A stretch of DNA of 64,000 nt from Stromatinia cepivora (taxonomy: Eukaryota > Ascomycota > Leotiomycetes > Helotiales > Sclerotiniaceae), in assembly GCA_014898415.1 (NCBI GenBank), contig RCTD01000022.1, positions 1,026,746-1,090,745 on the forward strand. Direction: 5' to 3'. The stretch's first letter is position 1. Every line of letters begins with the position of its first letter. Positions 12,822 through 25,900 of this stretch are shown piece after piece. Position numbers and translations under genes: made by a program. Below the pieces are notes generated by a model that was not told where the DNA came from, did not search any database, and saw only the letters and a list, made by a program, of their open reading frames with translations.

Positions 12822-15510
12822 GAGGCTTGTGGATGAATCGATCAATTCGCGCTCTTGAGTTTTAATACGCAGGAAGCTGTGGACTCTAGATAAAGTATCA
12901 GGGTAATCTCGAGCAGGTCTGAAAGCCGGCGCTGAGATGGGCTGGTCGAGTAGTATCGATCACTATTGCTTGCCATGAAGTGCACGTCAAATTAAACACG
13001 ACTTTTCTTCCGTTTCTTAATACTTCCCCTTCCATTTGCAAGTGAAAATCCAGATTTTGTGATAACCTTTTCTTCTCCCTGTTTTCATTAGATCAAAAAG
13101 CGATACAAGCCACCTAGTAACTAAGGCCTTCCGTCACACTACTGCAATCTTCCATTCCATAGTGTTTTCAGTTTCTGTTGGTCAGCGGCAAGACTTTGTA
13201 CGGTGCAGGTATAATTATAATGGAATAGCTTTTCTAATGGTTGAATGGAAGCTTGATGCTCCATTTCTATCTTGAGCATACTAAATCACAAATCTGGCAC
13301 ATGCATGGCGATATGATTCACGTCCCAAGCCCTCTATCTCTTTTTCTAATTGGGTCGGGAAACTGCATCAATCTATACACCTGCCATGAGAAATATCCAT
13401 CTGAACACAGCTTCTGCAATAATAATAATGGTTCGCCATTTCTCGATACTTTTCCGTCTCTATTATCTATTATCCATCTCAATATTCCATTTGTCAGTCA
13501 CGCTCATCAATAGAGTAAAACGAACGTTTCTCATCACTGATGAGTCATCAGTGATCACAGTTTGAACCCAGCTCATATTCCCATTCATTTTTACACAAAC
13601 ATAAGTCTTAGCTCTTACCTGACATTTGCTCACAGACTTTACATTCGCTGCATTTTCTTGAATTTTTTGGTACTTTTTCTCGATGGGGTTGGATGTTTTG
13701 CTGTACTTTTTGTTTCTTATTATGGTATTAGAGTATGCCATTGAAGTATTATACGCTGCTGCATGCTCCAAGGTCAATTTGAGCTTTTGGATATATATTT
13801 GAGAGAGTTGGGATATCAAGGCCTAATACGTAGCTAGTTCGTAATCATATAATTACATGACTCTTCGTAATTAGATATAAGAGAGAGCTCTGCTCCCTTT
13901 TCCTTGAATAATCAATCGTTTTTCTACTAGTTTTTTTGTATATCATTTGTGTATAACCCAAATCATTGTTTAATTTATTAGTTCTACTATTTGAAGCCTC
14001 TACAATGTAATCTGATCAGTTCCAATCCCTACTCCCTCTTGCAGCGTACTATCGGGATGCATGTATCTCGACCTACCTCTTTCACAATATCATGGACATT
14101 CTTCGCTGCAATGTATGTACCAGCGGTTATGATATATTTTTGATATAAATAAATGATAGGTGTGGTGATCAGTCTTCTGGGAAAGGTGCCGTTTGTAGAC
14201 ATATGATGAGTTTTCGGTTCAATTCATTATGTTTATTATTTTTTTCATGGTATAATATTTGTTTCATTCTCTTGGGGAAATATTATTTCTCTTTACTGGT
14301 TTGATCATTTTTGCTGGATCTGAAGGCTGATTGATATATATCTCGATATTCAGTCGATGCAATTTCCGTGGGAAGCTGGACGCTTTTGACGAATTTCCAC
14401 ACCTATCAAATACGAGAAAGAAGATATGGGTCTGTGAATTGATTTTAAAGCTTTCGTTAAAAGATTTTCTTTGAGGAGAGGTTTTAGGTCATGATCGACC
14501 TCATTTACATAACTACTGTGGACCTGCCCGAATTAATCCATTTCCGCGATCGATCAGCAATCAGCACATGGATTTTGAACTGGTACAAGAGCTTGCACAC
14601 TCGTATATAAACTATCCGAGGAGCATTAGTCTTACAATAGTTTCTGCCGAGAAAAACGATCGTCATCAAACTCGTCAGCACTACCGACAAGAATAGAGAT
14701 AGGACACTATGTCCCATTTCAAAGCCTTATACTCTCGCATCCGCCTCTTTCAGCTACTTCCAGGGATAGTAGACCCAGAAAGCAAGAAATAAAGTTGTTT
14801 ACGTTTGTGAATCGCAATGGCTGGCACATGTTGAAAATATGGATTCATACCCGCTATGAACTCATCGACGACATCAAATCTCCCATACCAAGAACAAGAG
14901 CCCGAGAACTACCCAGATTCTAAATCCTATGATCATTCCAGATTTATTTCGCGAGTAATCAGCCATGCGAAGAACTGGCCCACGATTATATCAACGCTGT
15001 TTAGCGGTCGACTTCAGATTCCATCGGGCATGCTATCATCATACATTGGTATGAAGTAGCATATAGTGCATTATTCGAGACCATTTTCCAGCCCGCTCTG
15101 AAACGATTATTGCATGATCTTACAGTAAAGCGAGCGAATTACTCAAGCCGCGTCAAAATGGAAATCTTTTCACATAAAGCAACAAATTAGTGAGCGATAC
15201 CACTTCTCGGTTAAGTAGTTGTGTTTTTGTGCGTTCTAGTGTGCTTTAGATGGGAAAACAATCAAATCATACTGATGAGCATACACAGACGAGCCACGTA
15301 ACAAGTAACAAATATGGAAGAAGATAAATAGTAGAATTATTTCAAATTATTAAAAAGTCAATTTGAAAGATTGAACAGTGCAACAATCGACCGTATATCC
15401 ATCCATCGGCGGTCTAATCATCACACCACTATACCAAACCACCCTCCTTCAGCCCTTTCACCCTTCCACCCCAAGACTCTCCCTTCAGTCCCCCTCCCCA
15501 ATACCTCAAC
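12822..15510. other. Gene-poor region of about 2.7 kb
   Basis: No convincing gene on either strand; the longest ORFs (118 aa or less) lack domains. It contains a perfect 23-bp palindrome at 13533-13555, listed separately. Confidence 0.5.
13533..13555. promoter_or_regulatory. 23-bp perfect palindrome centred on TGAGTCA
   Basis: Arms of 11 bp (ATCACTGATGA / TCATCAGTGAT) around one central G. The centre reads ATGAGTCAT, which matches the consensus of Gcn4/CPC1-type bZIP factors. No gene start is recognised close by, so its function is open. Confidence 0.4.
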
Positions 15511-15966
15511 CTAAGCACGACACGGCGACCCCCCACCTTCAGCAGGCAACCCACACTGATCCGGCGTCAACAACATCCAATCCGCATCAATATTCCCCAA
15601 CTCGACCGCCCTCCCATTAGTCAAAGTATTCATCGCACTCTCGGCAATATTGAATCCCATCGCCGCAGCATCGATCGCCAAAATATTGATCGTGACGCCT
15701 TGATATGTTAAACTGTAGCAAGTGCCACAGTTAGGGGAATTCCAGCCGGCGATCGTGGATGCACCGCCGATGCGGGCGAAGGTGGGGAGATCCCCTTGGA
15801 CTTTGTATTGAGGGAAGCGGGTTTCGAGTCCGTTGGGTCCGTTGGAACAGGCGACTAGGTCGAGGGAGCGGGCTGCGTTGTCGTAGCCTGGGTCGTAGGT
15901 TACTTGGATGGCTTGGGTGGAGGCGAGGAGGAGGGTGAGGAGGGATAGAGTGTTGCGGAATTGCAT
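15511..15966 (-). CDS. Cerato-platanin family secreted protein
   Basis: Small secreted single-exon protein, 151 aa. Residues 1-19 form a signal peptide (hydrophobic [13 protein letters not shown]; predicted cleavage after QA). The mature part starts [13 protein letters not shown] and carries family hallmarks: [28 protein letters not shown] and [14 protein letters not shown]. Cys40, 80, 83 and 138 fit the four conserved cysteines that form two disulfides. Family members (about 120 residues mature) bind chitin oligomers and can elicit plant defence or necrosis. Unusual here: after the normal end (DQCGL) there is a short Gly-rich tail with a fifth cysteine (Cys149). It is an isolated gene with no obvious partner. 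Confidence 0.93.
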   Translation of the reverse strand: MQFRNTLSLLTLLLASTQAIQVTYDPGYDNAARSLDLVACSNGPNGLETRFPQYKVQGDLPTFARIGGASTIAGWNSPNCGTCYSLTYQGVTINILAIDAAAMGFNIAESAMNTLTNGRAVELGNIDADWMLLTPDQCGLPAEGGGSPCRA

Positions 15967-18102
15967 TTTGGATGGACTGTCTTGTGTATGGTTTGTGTTT
16001 GGTTTGTTGTGATTGGTAGTTGGTGTTGGAGGGAGATTTGGTGTAGTGATGTGATGATTACCGAGATGTAGAGATTTGTCGTCGAAGTCGATGCTGATGA
16101 TATTGATGTCGATTTGATGAAGGACTTCTTCCCCATTTTATATCCATCATGACCGCCTCTGGTATTTGTAAAATTGATTATTTACTATGATACACATACC
16201 TAGGATGTTTACCTCCGAATTCTTAAGTTCCTCACACCATGAAAGAATATATGAAGTTATTCCCATTTAGGAGCTTGATTACTTGGTATACGGTTTATGT
16301 TTTGATATTGTATTAATAGGAAGAATCAAAACATCGGAGTCGACCAGGAGATAGCTATTGTCTTACGTTCTTGATGCGGGGTGCAGAAGAATGTTAGGAA
16401 TGTTGGAAGCCCGAAAGATTGTGGAGTCGGAGACATGCGCTTGTATGCCAATTCCATAGTCTCTAATTATAGAGCAACAACCTTAAGCGACTCAGCCTCC
16501 ATTCCCGCCTTGTTCAGAAGTTTCCTCGTTGCTATACTCAGCGTTTTTATATGTGAACGATTAGACTAAGGATATTTCAACTGAACATTACTTGGTGCCT
16601 TGCCAATTATTTGTCAACACTAAATCAAGCCCTTAATGTACCAATAACAACACTACTATGTATAGACTTATTGGTACCGAGAATAAGATCAAAGTCAACT
16701 TGCAATTGATGAGGGAAGATGTGGAAAGATACAAGCAAGTAGGTGGAAGTCCGTGCACTACTCAAATCCAAATATTCAGAATGATCCAGCTTGGAAACAC
16801 TACGAATTCACGAACTGCAAATCATTACAGTTGTTAAGAGAGATATCATAGTAAAGATCATCTCAGTTGATCATACTTGATATCGTACTGGGGTTGACTC
16901 ACCTTTATGCGAGTGCAATATAATACTCCTCCTCGCGTAGCGTAGCTTCCAATTCCGATTGCAAGAAGATTGGAGCTCGAATACTACATGTTTTTGGCTA
17001 TGATAAGGTTTCCTTCGTCTTGCTATGCGTCGAGATATTTCATACGATTTCATACTTCTTCAGAGACAGACTCATCTCCTCGCCAGAAACCATCCACCTT
17101 TTGTCTAGTAGAGGATGGGCTCCGGAATACCCGAAAAAGTATCTCCCAACATCCATAGGGTTAACCGGCACTGGCGCCAAATTGTCCAAATGATGCGTAC
17201 GTGTGGGGATCTAAAGTCTCGACATGACATATGGAGTTCAATTACGGCATGGAGACGTCAAGGATATGGCGACTGATACCGAACTATTCGTCGACGTTAT
17301 TTGTCATTGTTAGCAGATTTAAGCTTCTGCAAACCCGAGTGATTTCTTTTCACACCACAAGTTCTCACTACCCCGCCTTAGCTCGAATATTAGTGAAAAG
17401 ATACCTTGGACAGAGACCTGAGCAATGATTGCCTGATAGATTTGGTCACACGGACGAGTTATCTTTGCTATCCACATAAGATATCCTGAGTGTTGGTAGC
17501 GAAACTGATTGGATACCAACACCCAACACAACATGTTGCCGGCACACTGGGCATCAATTAATATGCTATCACTCGCGATAAGCCCACAGCCAAAGAGTAA
17601 CAGCCAACAGCCAACAGCCAACAGCCAACAGCCAACAGCTACCAGCCGTCAATTATAACCATCCATCACCAATCAACAATCAACATATGCAAATTTACCA
17701 GTCTGGATGTGAACCCACTTCAGCCCCTTCCCCCCTTCATCCCCTCGGCTACTAAGCCCTATCTTCATCCACCGAAAATGATCAATCATGATTTGTGTCG
17801 CGACTTCCCCTTGTCTTGGTCCAAATAATTCCTTGATGTTCATCAAACTTTTAAACTCTTGGCATATCGATAAGAAGATAAACACCGATTGAACTTGGAT
17901 CCCCCACGTGCAGATTTCATACGTCAATAAGTACCCCAAAAATCCCATATAAAAAGTTAACATGCTTGAATTTTCATCACAAATTTCAGAAGCGATTCAA
18001 TAAAATTGGTATCAATCATCCCTTTTGCCATAAATGGTATCGGAAGTTGCGAAAAGAACCGAAAAGGCTTGAGTATTTGGTAACAGTTACCTCTTTGGGG
18101 AA
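15967..18102. other. Gene-poor region of about 2.1 kb
   Basis: Holds the cerato-platanin promoter and a short 7-bp tandem repeat at 17601-17638. A 96-aa minus-strand ORF (17673-17963) has no recognised domain and was not called. Confidence 0.5.
17601..17638. repeat. Tandem repeat CAGCCAA x5
   Basis: Five perfect copies of the 7-mer cagccaa plus a partial sixth, in intergenic DNA. Confidence 0.95.
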
Positions 18103-18434
18103 ATGCCTAGACACGTGCATTTACCTCTTCCTAGAGAATTGAGAAGGTCACAATATGAATATGGTGGTACGACGTTAACTAGTATTACCACTGCCAATAT
18201 TGTGGTGGATAAAATGAATGCTGTCCCGGGATTTCTGGCTAGTGCTGGTGAGTTTCTTCATTTATTATTTTTTTCTTATTCCCTTTTGTTATTTTTGTAA
18301 GAATAACTGCATTCGAAATTGTACAAAAAGAGTTTGTGGTTTTGGGAGGACAAAAGTTTTTGAAAAGGTTTTCTATGGAATTTTCATACTGAGCAGGTGG
18401 GACGCGATCCAACCAAATACATTCATTTCCTTGA
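18103..18434 (+). CDS. Small spliced ORF, hypothetical 60-aa protein
   Basis: ATG at 18103 after gggga-A. Exon 1 18103-18247 ends at a good donor (gtgagt). An acceptor (gagcag) at 18396 opens exon 2 (18397-18434, TGA). The product begins MPRHVHLPLPRELRRSQYEY and continues through GFLASAG into a short polar tail. The composition is protein-like and basic at the N-terminus, and splice phase is kept. No domain recognised. It lies 300 bp upstream of the next gene on the same strand, so it could instead be an upstream transcript or a non-coding leader. Moderate to low confidence. Confidence 0.4.
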
Positions 18435-18731
18435 GCGCATTCATTTTCCTCACTTTCTCTACTCTATTCCTCAATTGTGAGTGAGAAGAGAATATTCACA
18501 TCTCAAGGTACTATTTATTTTGCAAATGTCAATCGTTCATCATCAAGCAAGAATTCATAAGAAGGTTAGCCTACCTTTGCTAACAACCAACCCCCACCAG
18601 CGTTCTTTACTTTCCTTCGAGCAAATCTAGTCCTGCCACCGTCAACTCTCAACTCTACATCCTCAACACCTATTCTCTACGCGTCTTCTTCTCAGACCCT
18701 TCCACCACTTCGCCCGTCCTCTCTCGCAACC

Positions 18732-19484
18732 ATGTCTTCCAATACCGATGATGATATCATTGTGCCCAATCCCCTCGATGGCATTCCCTCTCTCACAACT
18801 ACCGCCTTAATCACGGAAGAAGATAAAACGAAAGCTCTAAAATTGGTAGCAGACTCAATTGCCCAGCAACGACAAATCGCCGCTCAAGCACTTATTTTCC
18901 ATCCTCTTACCCTCACACTATACGCATTAATAATAGGAATTGTCACAAAATGGCAATACAAAGACACCAGTGATTTTGGGTTACTAGGAACTACACTTGC
19001 AGGAGTAACAATGGCATGTTTGGTAGCAGTACGAGCTGCAACTGCGGGATATTTACACACGGCTGAGGATTTCAATTGGGATTTTGCTAGGAATGATGAT
19101 GGAGAGGAAGATGTTATCATTGGATCTCGATACGGGGATGAAATTATTGGAGCACTTATACTACGTATTGAGCGAGCACCTCATATAAATGGATCGCCAA
19201 AGAGAGGGAAAAGTGGGAAGAAGGGAGGGAGAGGGGTAGTGAGGGCGTGGACTACAAAAGTAAGGTACAGAGGTACGGGTGTGGGAACGGAGATGTTGGA
19301 AGAGGCGGTTAGGGAGACGAGGGGAAAGTTAGGAAATTCAGCTGAAGTGGGATTTGCTAAGGAACATGCAAATGCGAAGATGATATTACCGGAAATGTTC
19401 AATGGGGAGTTTAGAAGGAGGGAGAGGAGGGCTGCTGGTGCATTGGAGGCGGTGCTTGAGAGTGGAAGGGGGAAGAAGAGATAA
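18732..19484 (+). CDS. GNAT-family N-acetyltransferase-like membrane protein
   Basis: Single-exon protein of 250 aa, ATG in context gcaacc-ATG-tc. Residues about 55-75 (FHPLTLTLYALIIGIVTKW) and 83-105 (LLGTTLAGVTMACLVAVRAA) form two hydrophobic, probably membrane-spanning segments. They sit inside the N-terminal part of an acyl-CoA N-acyltransferase fold, as in NAT8-like enzymes. The acetyl-CoA loop motif is visible as VRYRGTGVGTEMLEEAV (R-G-T-G-V-G). A basic Gly/Lys-rich insert (about 155-167) precedes it. The substrate cannot be told from sequence. Family assignment is by motif and layout only. Confidence 0.75.
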   Translation: MSSNTDDDIIVPNPLDGIPSLTTTALITEEDKTKALKLVADSIAQQRQIAAQALIFHPLTLTLYALIIGIVTKWQYKDTSDFGLLGTTLAGVTMACLVAVRAATAGYLHTAEDFNWDFARNDDGEEDVIIGSRYGDEIIGALILRIERAPHINGSPKRGKSGKKGGRGVVRAWTTKVRYRGTGVGTEMLEEAVRETRGKLGNSAEVGFAKEHANAKMILPEMFNGEFRRRERRAAGALEAVLESGRGKKR

Positions 19485-20794
19485 ATGAGAAGGAGTGTGA
19501 TGGGATGGGCGAAGATAGATGTGAGGATATATAATATTCTCCTGGGCGGTTCTTTTTGAATAGGGGTTCGGATTTGGATCAAGAATTTGTGATACCATAC
19601 AGAGATCGGTCATAGAATAGCATGTCAGGAAGAATGAGTTACCATTTGGGCTCTTGACAATCGTTTATAGCATAGCGAGTCGATATTGGGGGTCAGGGAT
19701 ACGTGCATAATATTTACACTATGAAATCATATACCTCATATGTTATGTTTCACACGTTTTTTCTTTTCAATGACAGGGACATCAACAACCCCCCCCTTCC
19801 AACCCCGCATTACCTGCGCCGATTTCCGGAAGATGTTATTGTGGCACTAATGATGGGATCGACATTCGTAATTCATCATTCATCATAGGTAGCTTGACGC
19901 AATGCGTGGACTTAATTTGTTTTGGATGTGGAAGAATTCGTATGATATTCATTTACATCAAACACCCGGGATAACATGGATATACCGTACAGCTAGGATT
20001 GGGATATACAGGTAGGATTAGTAGGGAAAATAGAACACCAGAGTATAAGATTGCTATTTGTTTGTGATTTTCAAGGTGGAAATGTACATTGGTCTTGTAG
20101 GAATAGATTCATCTGTCTATTGGTATTGATGTATTTGCGATTACTCGATGACGCACTTGTTGTATTTTCCATTGCTGCAGATTCAGATGCTTTCAATTGA
20201 CAGGGGTAAGCTATTTTCGCTTAGTAAATGACTAATCATGAATTTCGAATTTTCGAGAGAACTTTTCTCCTTCAATTTTTTCTTTAATTCTCTCTCCAAC
20301 TTTAATCCAAATTTTTTCTTTACTTCTACTATTTCTATACAATAAAATTCTTCTTATGAAACAGTCAATATTCGATTCTTTTGCTACACCTTCATCCATC
20401 TAGCTAATGTCGCAGTTAGCATTTACTAGCAAGCATGTAGTTTTCAAGGTAACCTCATGTGAGCTATTTCCTATCACAGCAAAACCTGCTTGCTGATCTT
20501 GTTTACTTTCCTCGTTCCTCGGTATCGGATATCGGGATAAAAGCTCCCAGACAGACAAGCAAACAAAAGCAGCGCTACTAACTTCCCCACATTCTCCATC
20601 ATTCTCCATACAGCCTTCCCCCTTCAACTAAATATCACCCGAGAGGCTGCCCGCATTCGTTCATTCGTCAGCTTTACGCTTTCCCGCATCTATCCGCTTC
20701 ATCTGGCGGTTGTTATTACACCTCCCAGATTCCCACTTCCGCTTCTTTTCCAATTTTCTTTGCAGAGTCTTAGATTGGAAATTGGATTGTGAGG
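19485..20794. other. Intergenic, 1.3 kb
   Basis: No supported gene. Pyrimidine-rich blocks near 20260-20350 and 20640-20770 probably belong to the promoter or leader of the downstream dehydrogenase gene. Confidence 0.5.
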
Positions 20795-22108
20795 ATGAGG
20801 GTAAATGTGAGGACGACTGCACCTGCTGTGCGGTCATTAATCCGATCTGTTCAGCAAAGAGGCTTCTCATCTTCAATGGGAAGACAGGCACAATGGGGAT
20901 TTATTGGTCTCGGTCAAATGGGTATGTTTACTTCTCTATGTGCCAAAATTAAGAATCAATTGCTAACATCACATAGGATACAATATGGCGAGAAATCTCC
21001 AAGCAAAATTACCTTCTGCCGATACGATTCGAGTTTATGATATCAATACTGATGCAGTAGAGAGATTTACAAAAGACACAAAAGCTCTTGGGAGTGGTGC
21101 TGCTGTAGAGGCTGCAAGCAATGTTAGGGAAGCTGCCGAGAATTCTGTAAGTTATTCCACTTATCTTTGTGTCTCTTGATACCCTCAATTTCTTCCATAT
21201 TTATGTGATGAGTTTGTTCCATGAATGATCTAAGTTGGGGTCAACCGTCTTGGTTGATCTTCTAATGATTTTTATATTATACAACAAAGCCAATCCTCTG
21301 ATTTATTACAATTAATTGTCTATTTTATCTTGATACACATCTCTTTCAAATTGCTAATAGTCAATGTTTACAGGAAGTTACCATTACCGTTTTACCTGAA
21401 CCATCACATGTACAGAGTGTCTTTGGTCAGATACTTAAGCCTCCACTCTCTACATCCGTAGTCGCCAATCCAGACCGTCTCTTCATTGATTGTTCTACGA
21501 TTGATCCCACGTCATCCAAAGAAGTTGCTAGAGCAGTTCACACTACGCAGCAAGGACGATTTGTCGATGCACCAATGTCAGGAGGTGTTGTTGGCGCAAC
21601 CGCGGGAACTTTAACCTTCATGCTTGGTGCTCCGGATGATCTAGTGGATCGTGTGAACCCAATACTCACGATGATGGGCAAGAGGGTATTACATTGCGGG
21701 GCCCAAGGTGCAGGCCTTTCCGGAAAGCTTGCTAATAACTATCTTCTGGCTATTAACAACATCGCAACCGCTGAAGCCATGAACCTAGGAATTACGTTGG
21801 GTCTCGATCCACAAGTCCTTGGTAATCTGATCAACAGTAGTACTGGCAAATGTTGGCCAAGTGAACTCAACAATCCAGTTAAAGGTGTAGTCGCTGGTGC
21901 ACCAGTCGAAAGAGATTACAGTGGAGGATTTGGTATAAGTCTTATGAAGAAAGATTTAGGACTTGCATTAAAAGCAGCAGAAGAAGTTCGGGCCAAACTT
22001 GAGCTTGGTAATAGAGCTCAAGAGGTTTATGAAACTGTGGAACAACAGGAGAATTGTAAAGGCAAGGATTTCTCTGTTGTATATAGATATATTAGTGGTT
22101 CGGCGTAG
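20795..22108 (+). CDS. 3-hydroxyisobutyrate dehydrogenase, mitochondrial
   Basis: Catalyses NAD-dependent oxidation of 3-hydroxyisobutyrate to methylmalonate semialdehyde in valine breakdown in the mitochondrial matrix (family knowledge). Exons: 20795-20921, 20977-21146, 21374-22108; product 343 aa. The N-terminus is a mitochondrial presequence, rich in Arg and Ser (APAVRSLIRSVQQRGFSSS). The Rossmann motif GLGQMG is completed across intron 1. The conserved substrate-binding block (DAPMSGGVVGATAGTL) and catalytic lysine block (GLSGKLANNYLLAIN) are intact. Intron 2 is 227 nt, long compared with other introns here. ATG 20795 gives a better presequence than the non-ATG upstream codon. Confidence 0.94.
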
Positions 22109-22945
22109 TCATGCTACGATGAGCTAAATAAAGATAAATCAAGATAGACTACCACGAATGATTTTGAGATATTACATGTGTGACTTGTTGTACAAGTCAT
22201 TGGAAAATCGTTCAATACATACCTACCCCGACTTGAGCTTCCTCGCCCACAACCAAGGAATTCATAAAACTTTACACTGCGGAGAGAAAATCGACCGGAC
22301 GGCTTATTATAACAATTCCCCAAATACCCAAAGGAAAATTCATACTGTATAAAACTTTCCTTTACTTTCATTCCTCAGACCACCAGCCGTGAACGTGAAC
22401 GTGGGGTGAACGGGACAACATTTTTTAGATTTCCAAAGTTTTTCATCAATGATTACTTACTATCTATCTATCTATCCATGACACCCTCATTCATCCATCC
22501 ATTTTTCTCTCACCCGCTCATTCTCTCATTCTTTAAAATATTTCTACAAATATACGAATATGCGAATAGATGATTCATACGAGTGTATCGGTAATCTTTT
22601 ATCTATCCATTTATCTATCCTACCTACTCTCTCTACACCAATACTGAATTTCCAAGCGTCTTTGCAAGGTTGATTGATTGATCGATACCTTTTTTCCAAT
22701 TTTGGATTTAAGTAAGTATTTGATTTGATTTGAATTTATTCTATAACTTTTTGGCCTCTTGTATCATCTTAATTTAATATAATATGCGGGTTTAGTATAC
22801 CTTCATACTTGTACTTTATATTCCTACGTTTGGGGGATTTTCACCTTTTATTTTCCTTCTCCCTTCTCCCTCTTCCTTTCCTTTCTCCATTCATTCTCTA
22901 TAGTATATTCCCCCCTCCACCCCTTCCCCCCACAACCCATCACAC
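22109..22945. other. Convergent 3' regions with short tandem repeats
   Basis: Lies between the dehydrogenase (+) and DDB1 (-) 3' ends. It contains (CTAT)n and related pyrimidine repeats at about 22461-22500 and 22600-22640. No gene seen. Confidence 0.6.
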
Positions 22946-25900
22946 CTAACACAACCTCCTCAACCCCTCCACCACGCCCCTCAAATCCTCCGCCCTAACC
23001 CCCAAGCCCCCACAAATGCTCTCCTGCACCGCGCCCTCCAAATCCAAAAACCGTTCAATCAACTCCCCATCCACAAATCGAAAGGGTTCACTCGTTTCCC
23101 TCACGGCCGATACATACGATCTATATTTATCGAAATCGAGATTGCCGGGGCTGAATTCGATGGGAGTGGGGAAGGAGGGGTCTGTGAGAGAGCGGGTTGG
23201 GAGAGATGCCAGGCGGGTTTGGAGACGCATTAGGAGGTCTTGGTTTTGAGGGGGGATGAGGGAGAAGAGGTAGATGGAACCTTCGGTCTGGATTGTGGTT
23301 GTTAGAAGATGAGATGGGATTAGTTGGGAAAGGGGAAGGGGAAACGTACTGTTGCGACGAAAGCTCGAGGGATTAATAATGCATCTTTGGATATTTCTAC
23401 ATTAATCCTTTTTATCTTATTTACCATCTCTCCCAAATTCATTTCACAGAGAACCTCAAGCTTGAGTTTATCTTCCTTGGTAACTCCTTCGCGATTCCTC
23501 TTTAGCACAATGAGATTCCCATCATGATCTGATTCCAAATAAGTGTCTGTATCTACCTCGGCTACACTCGTTGCGAAAACTTGTTGTGCATGTCTTCCCA
23601 CTTCCTCGAGTTTGTCTGGTAGGCCGTCTGCACCAGGTGTATATTCGACGAGGGCGACGGATTTCATGATATCGGCTACGGCTATTATGTTACCTCTGAT
23701 ATCAATATCGATTGGACATGTTGAACAGCGATAAGCAGCAACTTTTCGAAGATTGGCAGTAGTACGAGACGTTTCTTCGTAATCGTACATGACAACGGTT
23801 TTATTAAGTGCCGCCACAATTTTACCATTAAGAACACCAATGCACCTGCAAGAGCCTTTGAGAGTGTGAGAAGCAATTATGTATGGAGTTCTGTCGCTAT
23901 TGACACCGAAGATGAGAAGACGTCCACGAATATTTACATCGTGGTCATGGAGGAAACTGGTACCAACGAGAAAGCGCTCGACTAGTTCACCATCTCCATA
24001 TTTTGTTGGAAGTTCGGCTCGTATAACACTTTCGATGATTTCGTCATTGGGTGGTAAGTAAAATGGCTCGCCTAGTTCGCCGAAAACGACCTCATCCACC
24101 AATCTAAAGGAAGTAGTGACGATTTCTTGTCCTTTCGTTAATTCACGTTTGATGGCTCCGATAGCGAATGCTCTCTCTTTGGCCGAGTATGCTATTCTCC
24201 TGACAGTCTCACCAATCGGTAAAGTTCTGACATGTGTTCTCCGTTCATTGTCGATGACTGAGAGTTTGAGCTCATTCGTTGTAGCCACGACTACTGAATC
24301 AGGATATGCTTCACTGTTGAATGAGCATACTGTGACTGCATCTTCAGCTGTAACAGCCGAATACACAGTTCTACCCTCAGAACCATATATTAAACTAGGA
24401 TGTTCACAAGTTGCAAAAACATTGAAAGTGGTATTATCCCGTGGCAAAATTTGAAGTCGTGCCTGTTGTGTACCGAGCACAATACTCTTTCGTCCAGAAA
24501 GTGAAAAATTCTCACTATCGACATTGAAACTCAACACAATACCATCTTCCATACTCACAAATAATGTTGGACCCGAAAGTTCCGGAGGTAAAATTTGAGT
24601 GAGAGCAATGTCTCTCGGTATAGAAGCACCATCGTTTCGTCGTAAATCTTCGGATACGATAGTGTTGAGAGTTTTTAGATCAAGTAGAGAAACTGATCCT
24701 GATTTCCATAAACCAATAACACCTACATCTCCTAATAATTGAGGTACATGTATGCAAGCTACTTGATCATCCCCAAGCTCCTGAAATGCAACTTCAGCTA
24801 GATTTTGTTGAATTGATAAAGTGACCAATGTACGTCCATTAGATGAGAGTAAAATGTAGTTCTGGTTCCCCGAAGCTGCTGTGATTATTTGTCCGTAAGG
24901 AGGTTGCCATCGATGCCCGGGAGATTTGCCATGCATTGCCACCTCATGTTGGGTGACTTGTAGTATGCAACCATTATCGAGATTATAAATGAGTAATGTT
25001 TCCGAGGTAGCCGATAAATTTCTAATGGTGTCAACCTCTTCAATGTCTCCTTGTGTATCGAACTTGAAGAATCTAGTTTCTGTGGAAAACGACACTACAA
25101 GAGTATCATTCGGTAGACTCGGACCAGAATGTAATGCGAAAACCTTACGAATACCCTCCATTTCGGCAAGTATTGCAATATCGTCAAGTCCAACCCCACT
25201 TCGGACACTTCTTAAACTTCCTCCCTCAAACCCTCCACTGCCCGTGACTAATCGAGCCTGGCCTGAAGAATATTCATTCAATTGGGTCTCCCCCTCTCTC
25301 CCACCCATATCCATGATTGTGAAGTCTAATATGGGCGCGATATTCGGTAGTACCTGTAGCACCGCAACACCATGATCCGAACTCTCCAAATCTATTTGAA
25401 TGACTTGATTGTCTGCCTCATGCGAAGCAACATAAAACACTCCATTTCCCAGGTTCTCTAAAGACGTAGGCTTAGATACCTGGCCTAGTTTCGAAACCTT
25501 CATTCCAGTAACTGTAGCACCATCGACCAGTATCGTGAAAAGGTATAAAAACCCATAATCATCTCCCAGCAGATAATTCCTCTCATCTATTGGTTCCCAC
25601 GCAGCCCATAATACAGCCTCATCCAGCGCATATTCGACAATGGCTTTACTCTCATCATCCAGATACGTAAACTTCGTCTCTCCTAGAACAACCACTCCTC
25701 CTAGATTAGCCTTCGCCGTCGTCGCATTCCTAACAATATATCTCTTGCTCCCCTCATCTTCCCCCTTCGGAACCGGTATGATATGCATAGCCCCAACACA
25801 CAAATCATCCACATCATTCTCCCTATTTTTCTTCGGATCAAACTGCAAATTGGGATGCCCTTTATCATCCAACATCCTATATGTCGCTAACCTCACATTC

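Noticed and set aside
17673..17963. 96-aa minus-strand ORF upstream of the small spliced gene
   Set aside because: No recognised domain, no splice partner and unusual composition; likely chance.
22461..22640. CRISPR-like regular repeats
   Set aside because: These are simple tetranucleotide repeats without spacers, in a eukaryotic genome.
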